Source: Candidatus Aminicenantota bacterium
Lineage (GTDB): Bacteria; Acidobacteriota; Aminicenantia; S016-38
Direction of reading: 5' to 3'
Assembly: GCA_021161165.1 (NCBI GenBank)
Contig: JAGHBF010000015.1
Coordinates: forward strand, 1 to 19,536
DNA length: 19,536 nucleotides
In this document: positions 5,783 through 13,623 of the stretch, one piece after another
How the letters are laid out: each line of letters opens with the position of its first letter
How positions within the stretch are numbered: position 1 is the stretch's first letter
Notes under the pieces: generated by a model
Database searches by the model: none
Told to the model about the DNA's origin: nothing
What the model saw: the letters and a program-made list of their open reading frames with translations, nothing else
Made by a program: the position numbers and the translations under genes

Positions 5783-7834
5783 ATGAACAAAAGGAGACTG
5801 ACCCTCCTGCTTTTTGCGGTTTTAATTGTAACCGTTTTTTCCATAAATGTAACAGTCATTGGCGGAGGATTTCTATGGGATGACTACACTTTAATTGTTA
5901 ACAATCCCAAAATAACAACATTAAAAAATATTCCAGATTTCTTCACTAAAGGTTTCTGGGAAAATACTCAAAAACAGAGGAAAGGTGGTTACTATAGACC
6001 CTTAATTCTTCTTTCCTATGCTATAGATTATCAGATTTATAGATTAAAGCCATGGGGTTATCACCTGACCAACCTTCTGGTCCATTTAGGTGTTGTCGCA
6101 TTGGTGTTTTTACTTCTTTTTTCCCTTGAAAGCGACTTAATGCTTTCTTTCGCCTCCTCTCTCCTTTTTGGAATATCTCCTTTTATTAAGGAACCTGTTG
6201 GGTGGATATCAGGAAGAACAGACCTTTTTGCATCTTTTTTTATAATTCTCTCTCTTTTTTTTCTAAATAGATACCTAAATAATAGAAAAACATCCAGCCT
6301 ATTATTTTTCTACCTTTCTTTTATCCTTGCTATGTTCAGCAAAGAATCTGCCTTTATATTCCCTGCCTTAGCCATAGCTCTTATCCTGTACAGAGGCAAA
6401 TTAAAGGAAACTTTAAAGGAACTATTGGTCCTTATTTTCATTTGGGCTGGCCTAATGGGACTTTCTCTTTTTGTCAGTTTTAATCCTGGAAGTCTATCTC
6501 CTTCAAGAGCGTATAGTTTTCTCCCCCATACAATAAAAGCCCTGGGTTATTATGTTTTCAAAATTCTTATCCCATACAATGTGCCTCCTGTTCCTGACTA
6601 TCCATCAATTTTCAACTCCCCTCTTCTTATGATTCCAGGGATTTTGTTTCTTATCACTCTTTTTACTTTTGCATACAAACCATCTAAAAAGTTCGGATTT
6701 TTTACAACCGCAGCTTTCATCAGCCTAATACCTTCCTTCGGTCCTATCCTTCTCACTTCTCCAACCCCAGTAGCAAACAGATTCGCATACCTCGCCGCTG
6801 CCCTGTTATACCCAATAATTTTTATAATTCTCAGGGCAGTTCTAAATGAGGGCTGGGCAATTATCCTAATACTTATTCTCGCTATTCCAGTTGCTCAAAA
6901 TTCTCTGAGCATGAACAACCTTTATGTTAGCGAAAATAACTTCTGGAACAGGGCTTATAAAATGTCACCTGATTCAGTAGTTGTCAGCATAGATTATGGA
7001 TTAAATCTTATATCCATAGGGAAATATGAAGAGGGTCTCAAGGTTCTGAGCAGCGTGGAAAAAAACAGAAATGTTGATGTTACTTCCTTTATTCTTCTTC
7101 AACTGGGAAAATCCAGAGCTTATCTTCAAATGAACAGAGACCATGATGCCGAAAAAATTCTAAATTCTTTGCTGGAAAAGTATCCTTTCGACCTTACAGA
7201 AGAGGCATTTGATCATTTATTCTATCATTATGTATTTAATGGAAAAATTGACAATGCAGAAGACCTTGTAAACCGTTTATTGAAAAAAGAAGGAAAACAT
7301 CCTCGATTACTGGTGGCTTTGGCCAGGGTAAAGGCAATTGAGGGAAATTATTCCGATGCAGAAAAGCTCCTGCAAAGTGCTAAAAGTAACGGAGCAAAAA
7401 CTTCGGAAATGAAGCCCGTTGAAAACCTTATAAAAAGAATGAAGTATCTTGAGGAACTGGCATCAAAGGGCAATCGCAAGGCAGAAGCTGCTCTCCTCTA
7501 TGCAAAGGGCAATTTCACAAAAAGTGAAGAAATTCTCAGCAAACTAATTGAAGAAAATCCGTCAGACCTCTTGAATTTCCTTTTTCTCTTCAGGCTAAAG
7601 ATGAGACAGAAACAGAAAAATGATGCCATAGCTGCCCTAAATTTTCTAATAGACAACGCTACAGACTACAGGTTGGTTGAAGAAGCATTCAAATCCGCAT
7701 GGTACGAATTCTCAGATGCAAAGCTTTCGGCATATATTCTCGAGAAGTTGCTTAAAAAATTTCCGAACCAACCCAAGAGAAAAGAGAAAATAATGATTCT
7801 TCAATACATAAAAGAAAAACTAAAAGGAGGATAA
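5783..7834 (+). CDS. TMTC-like GT-C membrane glycosyltransferase with C-terminal TPRs
   Basis: A 683-aa integral membrane protein. The N-terminal 380 residues have about ten hydrophobic segments with hallmarks of the TMTC/GT-C group. These are W-D-D in the first extracytoplasmic loop (near residue 32, the usual acidic metal/lipid-phosphate-sugar site), Y-Y-R-P-L near 70, Y-H-L-T-N near 93, G-R-T-D-L near 143, K-E-S near 187 and N-R-F-A-Y-L near 337. The C-terminal 300 residues are TPR-like helical repeats (N-Y-S-D-A-E-K-L-L, K-S-E-E-I-L-S-K-L-I-E-E-N-P). Eukaryotic TMTCs transfer mannose to proteins; the sugar and target here are unknown. I choose ATG 5783 over TTG 5780. No Shine-Dalgarno is seen. 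It lies between an envelope lipoprotein and apt, whose ATG follows one base after this stop. Confidence 0.75.
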   Translation: MNKRRLTLLLFAVLIVTVFSINVTVIGGGFLWDDYTLIVNNPKITTLKNIPDFFTKGFWENTQKQRKGGYYRPLILLSYAIDYQIYRLKPWGYHLTNLLVHLGVVALVFLLLFSLESDLMLSFASSLLFGISPFIKEPVGWISGRTDLFASFFIILSLFFLNRYLNNRKTSSLLFFYLSFILAMFSKESAFIFPALAIALILYRGKLKETLKELLVLIFIWAGLMGLSLFVSFNPGSLSPSRAYSFLPHTIKALGYYVFKILIPYNVPPVPDYPSIFNSPLLMIPGILFLITLFTFAYKPSKKFGFFTTAAFISLIPSFGPILLTSPTPVANRFAYLAAALLYPIIFIILRAVLNEGWAIILILILAIPVAQNSLSMNNLYVSENNFWNRAYKMSPDSVVVSIDYGLNLISIGKYEEGLKVLSSVEKNRNVDVTSFILLQLGKSRAYLQMNRDHDAEKILNSLLEKYPFDLTEEAFDHLFYHYVFNGKIDNAEDLVNRLLKKEGKHPRLLVALARVKAIEGNYSDAEKLLQSAKSNGAKTSEMKPVENLIKRMKYLEELASKGNRKAEAALLYAKGNFTKSEEILSKLIEENPSDLLNFLFLFRLKMRQKQKNDAIAALNFLIDNATDYRLVEEAFKSAWYEFSDAKLSAYILEKLLKKFPNQPKRKEKIMILQYIKEKLKGG

Positions 7835-7835
7835 T

Positions 7836-8348
7836 ATGGACCTTAAGAAATTCATCCGGGATGTTCCAGACTTTCCTGTAAAGGGGATAGTATTTAAAGA
7901 TATAACCCCCCTTCTTTTGAATCATGAAGCTTTCTCCACGGCAGTGGATAGTATGACAAAACCCTTCGAAGGAGAAAAAATCGACAAAATTCTGGCGATA
8001 GAATCAAGAGGATTTATTTTTGGAGCCCCTATGGCCCTGAAACTTGGAGCAGGCCTAATCATCGCCAGAAAACAAGGGAAATTGCCATGGAAAAAAGTAA
8101 AAAAAACATATACCCTGGAATATGGTGAAGAAATTCTGGAAGTCCACCAGGACGCAATTGAAAAGGATGATAGAATATTAATTGTAGATGACCTTATAGC
8201 TACCGGAGGAACCGCCAGAGCAATGGCTGAACTGGTTGAGGAAATGGGAGGCAAAGTGGCTGGATGTGCCTTCCTTGTGGAACTAACCTTCCTTGAAGGA
8301 AGGAAACTTCTGAAAGGCTACAGGGTTGAAACAATAATAAAATACTAA
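7836..8348 (+). CDS. apt: Adenine phosphoribosyltransferase
   Basis: Purine salvage enzyme that joins adenine and PRPP to give AMP and pyrophosphate in the cytoplasm. At 170 aa it has the normal family length. It shows the start pattern I-R-D-V-P-D-F-P-x-K-G-I-x-F-K-D-I-T-P-L, then I-E-S-R-G-F-I-F-G near 60, A-R-K-x-G-K-L-P-W near 85, L-E-Y-G near 100, and the PRPP-binding loop I-L-I-V-D-D-L-I-A-T-G-G-T-A near 118-131. The ATG follows the upstream stop by one base, and AAGGAGG is placed six bases before it, overlapping the end of the preceding gene. The next gene starts nine bases after its stop, so apt is probably co-transcribed with the EF-G paralogue. Confidence 0.96.
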   Translation: MDLKKFIRDVPDFPVKGIVFKDITPLLLNHEAFSTAVDSMTKPFEGEKIDKILAIESRGFIFGAPMALKLGAGLIIARKQGKLPWKKVKKTYTLEYGEEILEVHQDAIEKDDRILIVDDLIATGGTARAMAELVEEMGGKVAGCAFLVELTFLEGRKLLKGYRVETIIKY

Positions 8349-8357
8349 GGAGGAAAA

Positions 8358-10430
8358 ATGAGGAATCCCGAAACCATAAGAAATGTTGCATTTGTAGGAC
8401 ACGGCAATACAGGAAAAACCTCCCTTGTATCTGCTCTCCTTTTTATTACCGGAAAGACCAGCAGGTTTTTAAAAGTGGACCAAGGAAACACAGTTACGGA
8501 TTTTGACCCTGAAGAGATAGAAAGGAAAATCTCTATTTCAACTGCAGTAGCCTTCAGTGATGTGAATGATATAAGAATAAACCTAATAGACACTCCCGGG
8601 TTTATAAACTTTTTCTGGGAGACAGAGGCTGCTTTACATGCAACGGACTCTGCGGTAGTTCTGGTTGATGCAGGAACAGGGGTAGAAGTTCAAACAGAAA
8701 GGGCATGGGAAATTCTGGAAAAACTTTCTCTCCCCAGGTTAATTGCGGTCAATAAACTCGACAGGGAAAATGCTGACTTCTTTAGTGCTCTTAATTCCAT
8801 TAAGGAAACCTTTGGAAGGGGAGCGGTGCCCATTCAGCTTCCCATAGGGAAAGAAAAGGACTTTAAGGGAATAGTAGACCTGGTTAAGGGGAAAGCTTAT
8901 ATATACGAAGGGGACGAAAGCGGAAAATTTAAAGAGGAAGATATACCCTCTGAAATGGTGGATTCCTATGAACAGTACAGAAACGAACTTATAGAGATGA
9001 TAGCAGAGTCCGATGAAGAGCTTATGGAAAAATACCTTGAAGAATCCCTCACAGAAGAGGAAATTATAAAAGGGCTTAAAAATTCGATTCTCGCAAGGGA
9101 AATTTATCCGGTGGTTTGCACCTCTGCAACCTTAAACATAGGGACATGGAACCTTCTAAATTCTATAATCGACTATCTCCCATCACCAAAGGATAGGGGA
9201 CCAGTCAAAGCAGGGGATATTGAGGTAAATCCAGACCCCAATGAACCCTTCGCTGCTCTTGTCTTCAAGACAATCTCAGACCCCTATGCAGGAAGAATTA
9301 ATATTATGAGGGTGTTTTCCGGAAGACTTACTCCTGATTCCATTGTTTTTAATGCTACTAAGGGAGTGGAAGAAAAAGTCTCTAACATTTTCTATCTTAT
9401 GGGGAAAGAACAGGTCTCAGCAGAAGAAGCCGTGGCAGGAGAAATCGTCGCCACTGCAAAGCTTAGACAGACCCTCACAGGAGACACTCTTTGCTCCAAA
9501 GACAGAGTTGTTAAATTTCCCTTCACCCCTCCATATGAACCAACAATTTCATTTGCAATCGAACCTAAAACAAAGAAGGATGAAGATAAGATTTCCAATG
9601 CACTCCATAAGCTTCAGGATCAAGACCCAAGTTTCAGAGCAGAAAGAGATCAAGAAACAAAAGAACTTGTTCTTTCAGGCAATGGTCAACTTCACATTGA
9701 GGTCCTTATATCAAAATTGAAAAAGGAATATGGGGTGGAAGTTTTCCTAAAAACACCTAAAATTCCTTACAGAGAAACCATTAAGGGAACCGCCGATGTC
9801 CAGGGAAAATACAAAAAGCAAACAGGTGGAAGGGGTCAATACGGAGATGTAAAAATTAAACTTGAGCCATTGCCGAGGGGAGCTGATTTTGAGTTTGTTG
9901 ACCAGATATTTGGAGGGGCCATCCCGAAGAACTTTATCCCCGCGGTGGAGAAGGGAATTCAGGAAGCAAGGAAAAAAGGAGTTCTTGCCGGCTATCCTAC
10001 GGTGGACTTTAAAGTAATCCTTTACGATGGCTCTTACCATCCTGTTGACTCCTCAGATCTGGCATTCCAGATAGCAGCATCCATGGCCTTTAAGAAGGGA
10101 GTTAAAATGGCAAAGCCTACCCTTCTTGAGCCAATAATGAAGGTAGAAGTCATTGTTCCAGAAGAATACATGGGAGACGTTATGGGAAATCTAAACGGAA
10201 GAAGAGGAAGAATTCTCGGTATGGAAACAAGGGGAAAGAAAGCAATAATAAAAGCTCATGTTCCAATGGCAGAAATGCTCACTTTTGAGCCTGACCTTAC
10301 CTCAATCACCGGAGGAAGGGGAACTTACAGAATGGAATTTTCTCATTATGACGAAGTCCCTGCTCAACTTCAGGAGAAAATAATAGCCCAGGCTAAAGAG
10401 GAAGGTCGAGTTCCTTCCGAAGAAGAATAA
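8358..10430 (+). CDS. fusA2: EF-G-like translation GTPase (FusA2/EF-G-2 type)
   Basis: A 690-aa five-domain EF-G homologue. The G domain has P-loop GHGNTGKT at 14-21, switch II DTPGF at 78-82 and NKLD at 132-135. The C-terminal part has domain IV/V blocks (G-G-R-G-Q-Y-G-D-V-K-I, G-A-I-P-K-N-F-I-P-A-V, S-Y-H-P-V-D-S-S-D and a final G-G-R-G-T-Y-R-M-E-F). True EF-G has AHIDAGKTT and DTPGH. Here the P-loop is of the GHxxTGKT kind, and the switch II His used in GTP hydrolysis is Phe 82. This matches the EF-G-like second paralogue found in many bacteria, such as Thermus EF-G-2. Its role is unsettled; it is probably not the main translocase. An AAGGAGG site precedes the ATG. It is the last gene before a terminator. 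Confidence 0.88.
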   Translation: MRNPETIRNVAFVGHGNTGKTSLVSALLFITGKTSRFLKVDQGNTVTDFDPEEIERKISISTAVAFSDVNDIRINLIDTPGFINFFWETEAALHATDSAVVLVDAGTGVEVQTERAWEILEKLSLPRLIAVNKLDRENADFFSALNSIKETFGRGAVPIQLPIGKEKDFKGIVDLVKGKAYIYEGDESGKFKEEDIPSEMVDSYEQYRNELIEMIAESDEELMEKYLEESLTEEEIIKGLKNSILAREIYPVVCTSATLNIGTWNLLNSIIDYLPSPKDRGPVKAGDIEVNPDPNEPFAALVFKTISDPYAGRINIMRVFSGRLTPDSIVFNATKGVEEKVSNIFYLMGKEQVSAEEAVAGEIVATAKLRQTLTGDTLCSKDRVVKFPFTPPYEPTISFAIEPKTKKDEDKISNALHKLQDQDPSFRAERDQETKELVLSGNGQLHIEVLISKLKKEYGVEVFLKTPKIPYRETIKGTADVQGKYKKQTGGRGQYGDVKIKLEPLPRGADFEFVDQIFGGAIPKNFIPAVEKGIQEARKKGVLAGYPTVDFKVILYDGSYHPVDSSDLAFQIAASMAFKKGVKMAKPTLLEPIMKVEVIVPEEYMGDVMGNLNGRRGRILGMETRGKKAIIKAHVPMAEMLTFEPDLTSITGGRGTYRMEFSHYDEVPAQLQEKIIAQAKEEGRVPSEEE

Positions 10431-10448
10431 TCGAAATTAAATACCAAG

Positions 10449-10490
10449 AAGGGGGAAATATATTCCCCCTTTATTTTTGATTTTTTATTT
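10449..10490 (+). terminator. Rho-independent terminator of the apt/fusA2 run
   Basis: AAGGGGGAA, a 5-base ATATA loop and TTCCCCCTT form a perfect 9-bp stem at 10449-10471, followed by a T-rich tract (TATTTTTGATTTTTTATTTTT). On the other strand the same stem is followed by CTTGGTATTT with no U-run, so it should work well only for the plus-strand genes. It may still protect the 3' end of the convergent DUF4097 mRNA. Confidence 0.9.
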
Positions 10491-10507
10491 TTATCTTTGC
10501 CAACAAG

Positions 10508-11332
10508 TTATATTCCCGAAATTCTGATATCACCTGAGACTGTTTTAATGTAAATTCGGATGCCCTTGTCGCCGAATCTCTTTCTTAATTTTCCTGTTGC
10601 GGTTTCATTGTCAAGTTCTATATCTCCACTTACGGTTCTGGATTCAAAAATTGAAATTTCAGGCTTCGAATCAAAAGCTATTCTTATATCTCCGCTTACC
10701 GAAGTAAATCTCCATTCTCCCTCTTCAAAAACAGCTTTTTCCGAAGCTAAGCTCACATCTCCGCTTACAGTTTCTCCCTTAACCTCTGGTGCAACAATAT
10801 TATTTATGTAAATATCTCCGCTCACTGTGCTCAGCCCAACAGACCTGGCAACAAGTCTATTTCCCTTGAAATCTCCGCTTACACTATGAAGATTAATTTT
10901 TTTCGCAGTTACATCAGAAAAACTTATCTCCCCGCTTACCGTTGTTGCTTTTATATATTCGGGAGTTCCTTCAAAATAGATATCTCCGCTTACTGTCTTA
11001 ATCTCTCCGGAATATCCGCCGGGAGTTGAAACGACAAGGTAGGCCTTAGGAGAACGTCTTGAACAAAACAGGCAAAACTTATTCTTCCCTTTTACTTCCA
11101 CATAAATTCTATCCCCTGATTTTTCCATCTCTATACGAGGCTCTTCATCCCAATACCTTACCTTCAAAGAGACTTTGACCTGTTTCTTGTCCCATTGCTT
11201 TATGATAATTTTCCCTGAGACTATTTTTAGCTCTAAAACAGGGGGCTCTTTTACTGTATAAACCTTCTCCTTCTGAATATTACCACTGAAGCCAATTCCT
11301 GCTATCAAAAACAAAAGCACTAATTTTCTCAT
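10508..11332 (-). CDS. Secreted DUF4097-type protein with repeated VSG motifs
   Basis: A 274-aa protein with an N-terminal signal peptide (MRKLVLLFLIAGIGFSG). It is built of short beta repeats, each carrying V-S-G followed by Asp, Glu or Lys. The VSG triplets start at residues 38, 114, 132, 151, 170, 189, 212, 234 and 265. The central ones are 18-19 residues apart, as expected for one turn of a right-handed beta-helix. This pattern defines DUF4097 (putative adhesin) proteins, often linked to envelope stress or lying near anti-sigma factors, though no such partner is here. A CLFC pair sits at residues 87-90, before the regular repeats. An AGGAGG site lies six bases before the ATG. It is a single gene, divergent from nnr with an 83-base gap. 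The biochemical role is unknown; a periplasmic location is likely. Confidence 0.8.
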   Translation of the reverse strand: MRKLVLLFLIAGIGFSGNIQKEKVYTVKEPPVLELKIVSGKIIIKQWDKKQVKVSLKVRYWDEEPRIEMEKSGDRIYVEVKGKNKFCLFCSRRSPKAYLVVSTPGGYSGEIKTVSGDIYFEGTPEYIKATTVSGEISFSDVTAKKINLHSVSGDFKGNRLVARSVGLSTVSGDIYINNIVAPEVKGETVSGDVSLASEKAVFEEGEWRFTSVSGDIRIAFDSKPEISIFESRTVSGDIELDNETATGKLRKRFGDKGIRIYIKTVSGDIRISGI

Positions 11333-11415
11333 CCTGCACCTCCTAATCTATTTTACGATGATAACAGTAGAAAGGTTGTATATGATATTATTTAGATGTA
11401 ACTAAAGGAGGGAAT

Positions 11416-12963
11416 ATGAAAGAAATTCTGGTCTTCAATGCTGAGCTTATGGGGAAATTTGATAGAAAAGCAGAGCAGGTGTATGATGTCCCCTCCAGAA
11501 TTTTGATGGAAAACGCTGGAGGGTGGGTGGCTAAAAAGGTTCTAGAAATGGAGGAAGTATTTACAGTAACGGTGGTTTGTGGACCAGGGAATAACGGGGG
11601 GGACGGTATAGTAGCAGCACGACATCTTCAGAACCACGACCTTACAGTGAATCTGATTTTACTTGCGGATCCCGAAAAACTGAAGGGAGATGCAAAGGCT
11701 AATTTAGATATAGCAAAAAAGAGCGGTATTAATATTTACATAGCAAATTCTGTGGAGGAGTGGGAAGAACTTCTTCCTTTCATTGAAAGAGCAGACCTTG
11801 TAATAGATGCAATTTTCGGAACAGGACTAAAAAGAGAGGTTTCAGGACTTTACTCAATTGCAATAGATGATATCAACTTACTTGCAAGACAGATTCTTTC
11901 AGTTGTCCTTCCCTCAGGTGTATCATCTGAAAACGGGAAAATCCTTGGCAAGGCAATTGAGGCAGACCTCACAGTTACATTTGAGGCTTTAAAGTTTGGT
12001 CACATCCTCCCACCCGGCGAGTCCCATTGTGGAGAAATAGAAGTTGTAAAAATAGGAATCCCCTCTGAAGCATACGAAGACGAAGAACTTCCATACAGAT
12101 ATACATTTCCTGATGGCCTGTTTCCGTCCAGACTTTTTAGAAGAAGACCCGATTCACATAAGGGAGATTATGGACATGTTCTTATTATTGCGGGTTCTGT
12201 AGGAAAGACCGGGGCGGCTGCCATGGCTGCTACTGCTGCACTAAAATCCGGCGCAGGTCTTGTAACTCTTGCCACACCTGAAGAGGCTCTACCCATGGTA
12301 CCAATTCCACCTGAAATAATGAGTTTTCCCCTTAAATCAGAAAATGGAAAAATCTCCTTTGAAGCTGAAAAGCAGATAGAAAATCTTTTAAATGGGAAAA
12401 CAGTTGTAGCTTTGGGTCCGGGAATTGGAACAGAAGTGGGAACAGTCGAATTCCTTAAGGAGCTTCTAAAAAGAATCGAGGTTCCCCTGGTTATAGATGC
12501 CGACGGACTTAACATAATTTCAAGTTTTTCTTCTTTTCCTGAATTTAAAACCACAACTGTTCTTACCCCTCATCCCGGAGAATTTTCCAGGTTAACAGGA
12601 CTCACAAAAGAGGAAATTCTGGAAAACAGAATAAACGTAGCGAGAAAGTATGCATCAAACAACGGAGTATTTCTTGTGCTTAAGGGCTACAGAACAGTGA
12701 TTGCGGCCCCTGATGGAACAGTATATATTAATGCAACCGGCAACCCCGGGATGGCAACAGGGGGTTCTGGAGACGTTTTAACAGGAATGATTGCTGGCTT
12801 TCTTGCTCAATCAGAGGAAGATGAAATAGAGGAGGCACTTGTAGAAGCCGTGGGATATCACGGACTTGCAGGGGACCTTGCCTCACAAGAACTTACCCAG
12901 CCATACATTTCAGCAACTGACATCATAGAATATTTAACAGAAGCTTTTAAAAACCATGAGTGA
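11416..12963 (+). CDS. nnr: Bifunctional NAD(P)HX epimerase / ADP-dependent NAD(P)HX dehydratase
   Basis: Metabolite-repair enzyme that restores hydrated NADH and NADPH: the N-domain interconverts R and S hydrates, and the C-domain dehydrates the S form using ADP. The 515-aa protein has the full two-domain length. The YjeF N-domain shows S-R-I-L-M-E-N-A-G near 27-35, GPGNNGGDG at 56-64 and D-A-I-F-G-T-G-L near 135. The carbohydrate-kinase-like C-domain starts with H-K-G-D-Y-G-H-V near 248. It has D-A-D-G-L-N near 363, L-T-P-H-P-G-E-F near 390 and G-N-P-G-M-A-T-G-G-S-G-D-V-L-T-G around 442-457, with the catalytic Asp in GGSGD. AAAGGAGGG precedes the ATG. The stop overlaps the start of tsaE by 8 bp, matching the common yjeF-yjeE gene pair. 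Confidence 0.95.
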   Translation: MKEILVFNAELMGKFDRKAEQVYDVPSRILMENAGGWVAKKVLEMEEVFTVTVVCGPGNNGGDGIVAARHLQNHDLTVNLILLADPEKLKGDAKANLDIAKKSGINIYIANSVEEWEELLPFIERADLVIDAIFGTGLKREVSGLYSIAIDDINLLARQILSVVLPSGVSSENGKILGKAIEADLTVTFEALKFGHILPPGESHCGEIEVVKIGIPSEAYEDEELPYRYTFPDGLFPSRLFRRRPDSHKGDYGHVLIIAGSVGKTGAAAMAATAALKSGAGLVTLATPEEALPMVPIPPEIMSFPLKSENGKISFEAEKQIENLLNGKTVVALGPGIGTEVGTVEFLKELLKRIEVPLVIDADGLNIISSFSSFPEFKTTTVLTPHPGEFSRLTGLTKEEILENRINVARKYASNNGVFLVLKGYRTVIAAPDGTVYINATGNPGMATGGSGDVLTGMIAGFLAQSEEDEIEEALVEAVGYHGLAGDLASQELTQPYISATDIIEYLTEAFKNHE

Positions 12964-13372
12964 ATTTATATCTTCCTCCGAGAAGGAGACAAAAGAAATA
13001 GCTGAGAATCTCGGGAAAAACCTCAAGGCTGGAGATGTGGTTTTAATATATGGAGCTTTAGGGTCGGGAAAAACAATTTTCGTGAAGGGTCTCGCAAGGG
13101 GGCTGGGAATAGACGAAAACCTCGTGTCATCTCCAACATTTACAATAATGAATATCTATTCAGGGGAAAATCTCCTTTTTCATCTTGACCTGTACAGAAT
13201 TGAACACGAAGAGGAACTCAATGCACTTGGCATAGAAGATTTCCTGGATATGGGAATCTTAGCAGTTGAGTGGGGAGAAAAGGCAGAAGATGCTCCCTGG
13301 GCAAATAACTCCATTAAAGTTTTTATAGATCAAACTCCGGATGATAAAAGAAAAATAAGGATAGAACCTTGA
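12956..13372 (+). CDS. tsaE: tRNA t6A biosynthesis ATPase TsaE
   Basis: P-loop ATPase that works with TsaB and TsaD to make threonylcarbamoyladenosine at position 37 of ANN-decoding tRNAs. The 138-aa protein has the family layout: S-S-S-E-K-E-T near the start, Walker A GALGSGKT at 33-40, S-S-P-T-F-T-I near 60, H-L-D-L-Y-R-I near 75 and a Trp-Gly-Glu (V-E-W-G-E) near 103. The ATG lies inside the last codons of nnr (8-bp overlap), so translation is probably coupled. The stop TGA overlaps the TTG start of the following small membrane gene. TsaB and TsaD are not in the window. Confidence 0.94.
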   Translation: MSEFISSSEKETKEIAENLGKNLKAGDVVLIYGALGSGKTIFVKGLARGLGIDENLVSSPTFTIMNIYSGENLLFHLDLYRIEHEEELNALGIEDFLDMGILAVEWGEKAEDAPWANNSIKVFIDQTPDDKRKIRIEP

Positions 13373-13623
13373 CTCTCATAATAACAGGGCTGTTTTTATT
13401 CTTCGCATCAGCTTTTCTTTTTATTTACAGTTTAATTTTTTTGAAGCCTTTTTCTAAAAGAAGAAAGCTTTTGCTAAGACTCGCGTATTTCCTCTCATTT
13501 CTTGCGCTGCTTCTGGTTTTGTACGGCAGGGGCTTTGTTACGATACTAATGGTTATCTCTTTCCTTCTTCTTTTTATAAGCTACCTAATGTGGGAAATTA
13601 CCTCTTATTTCCTTAAGAGATAA
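13369..13623 (+). CDS. Small three-helix membrane protein, unknown function
   Basis: An 84-aa hydrophobic protein with three predicted membrane segments (about residues 2-24, 34-52 and 56-80) and a basic loop K-P-F-S-K-R-R-K after the first. I do not recognise a family. It is probably real: it has a TTG start overlapping the tsaE stop (TTGA), an AAGGA purine stretch about seven bases upstream, and a length and composition unlike a chance frame. No in-frame ATG gives a sensible alternative start. Its 3' end overlaps the end of convergent aspS by 11 bp. It would be translated in the nnr-tsaE transcript. Confidence 0.6.
   Translation: MTLIITGLFLFFASAFLFIYSLIFLKPFSKRRKLLLRLAYFLSFLALLLVLYGRGFVTILMVISFLLLFISYLMWEITSYFLKR

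Noticed and set aside
10449..10471. The GGGGG/CCCCC hairpin as a bidirectional terminator
   Set aside because: On the minus strand it is followed by CTTGGTATTT with no U-run, so only the plus-strand direction is supported.
11333..11415. Promoters in the DUF4097/nnr divergent gap
   Set aside because: AT-rich with several TATNAT-like strings (for example TATGAT at 11381), but no hexamer pair with acceptable spacing on either strand, so none is called.
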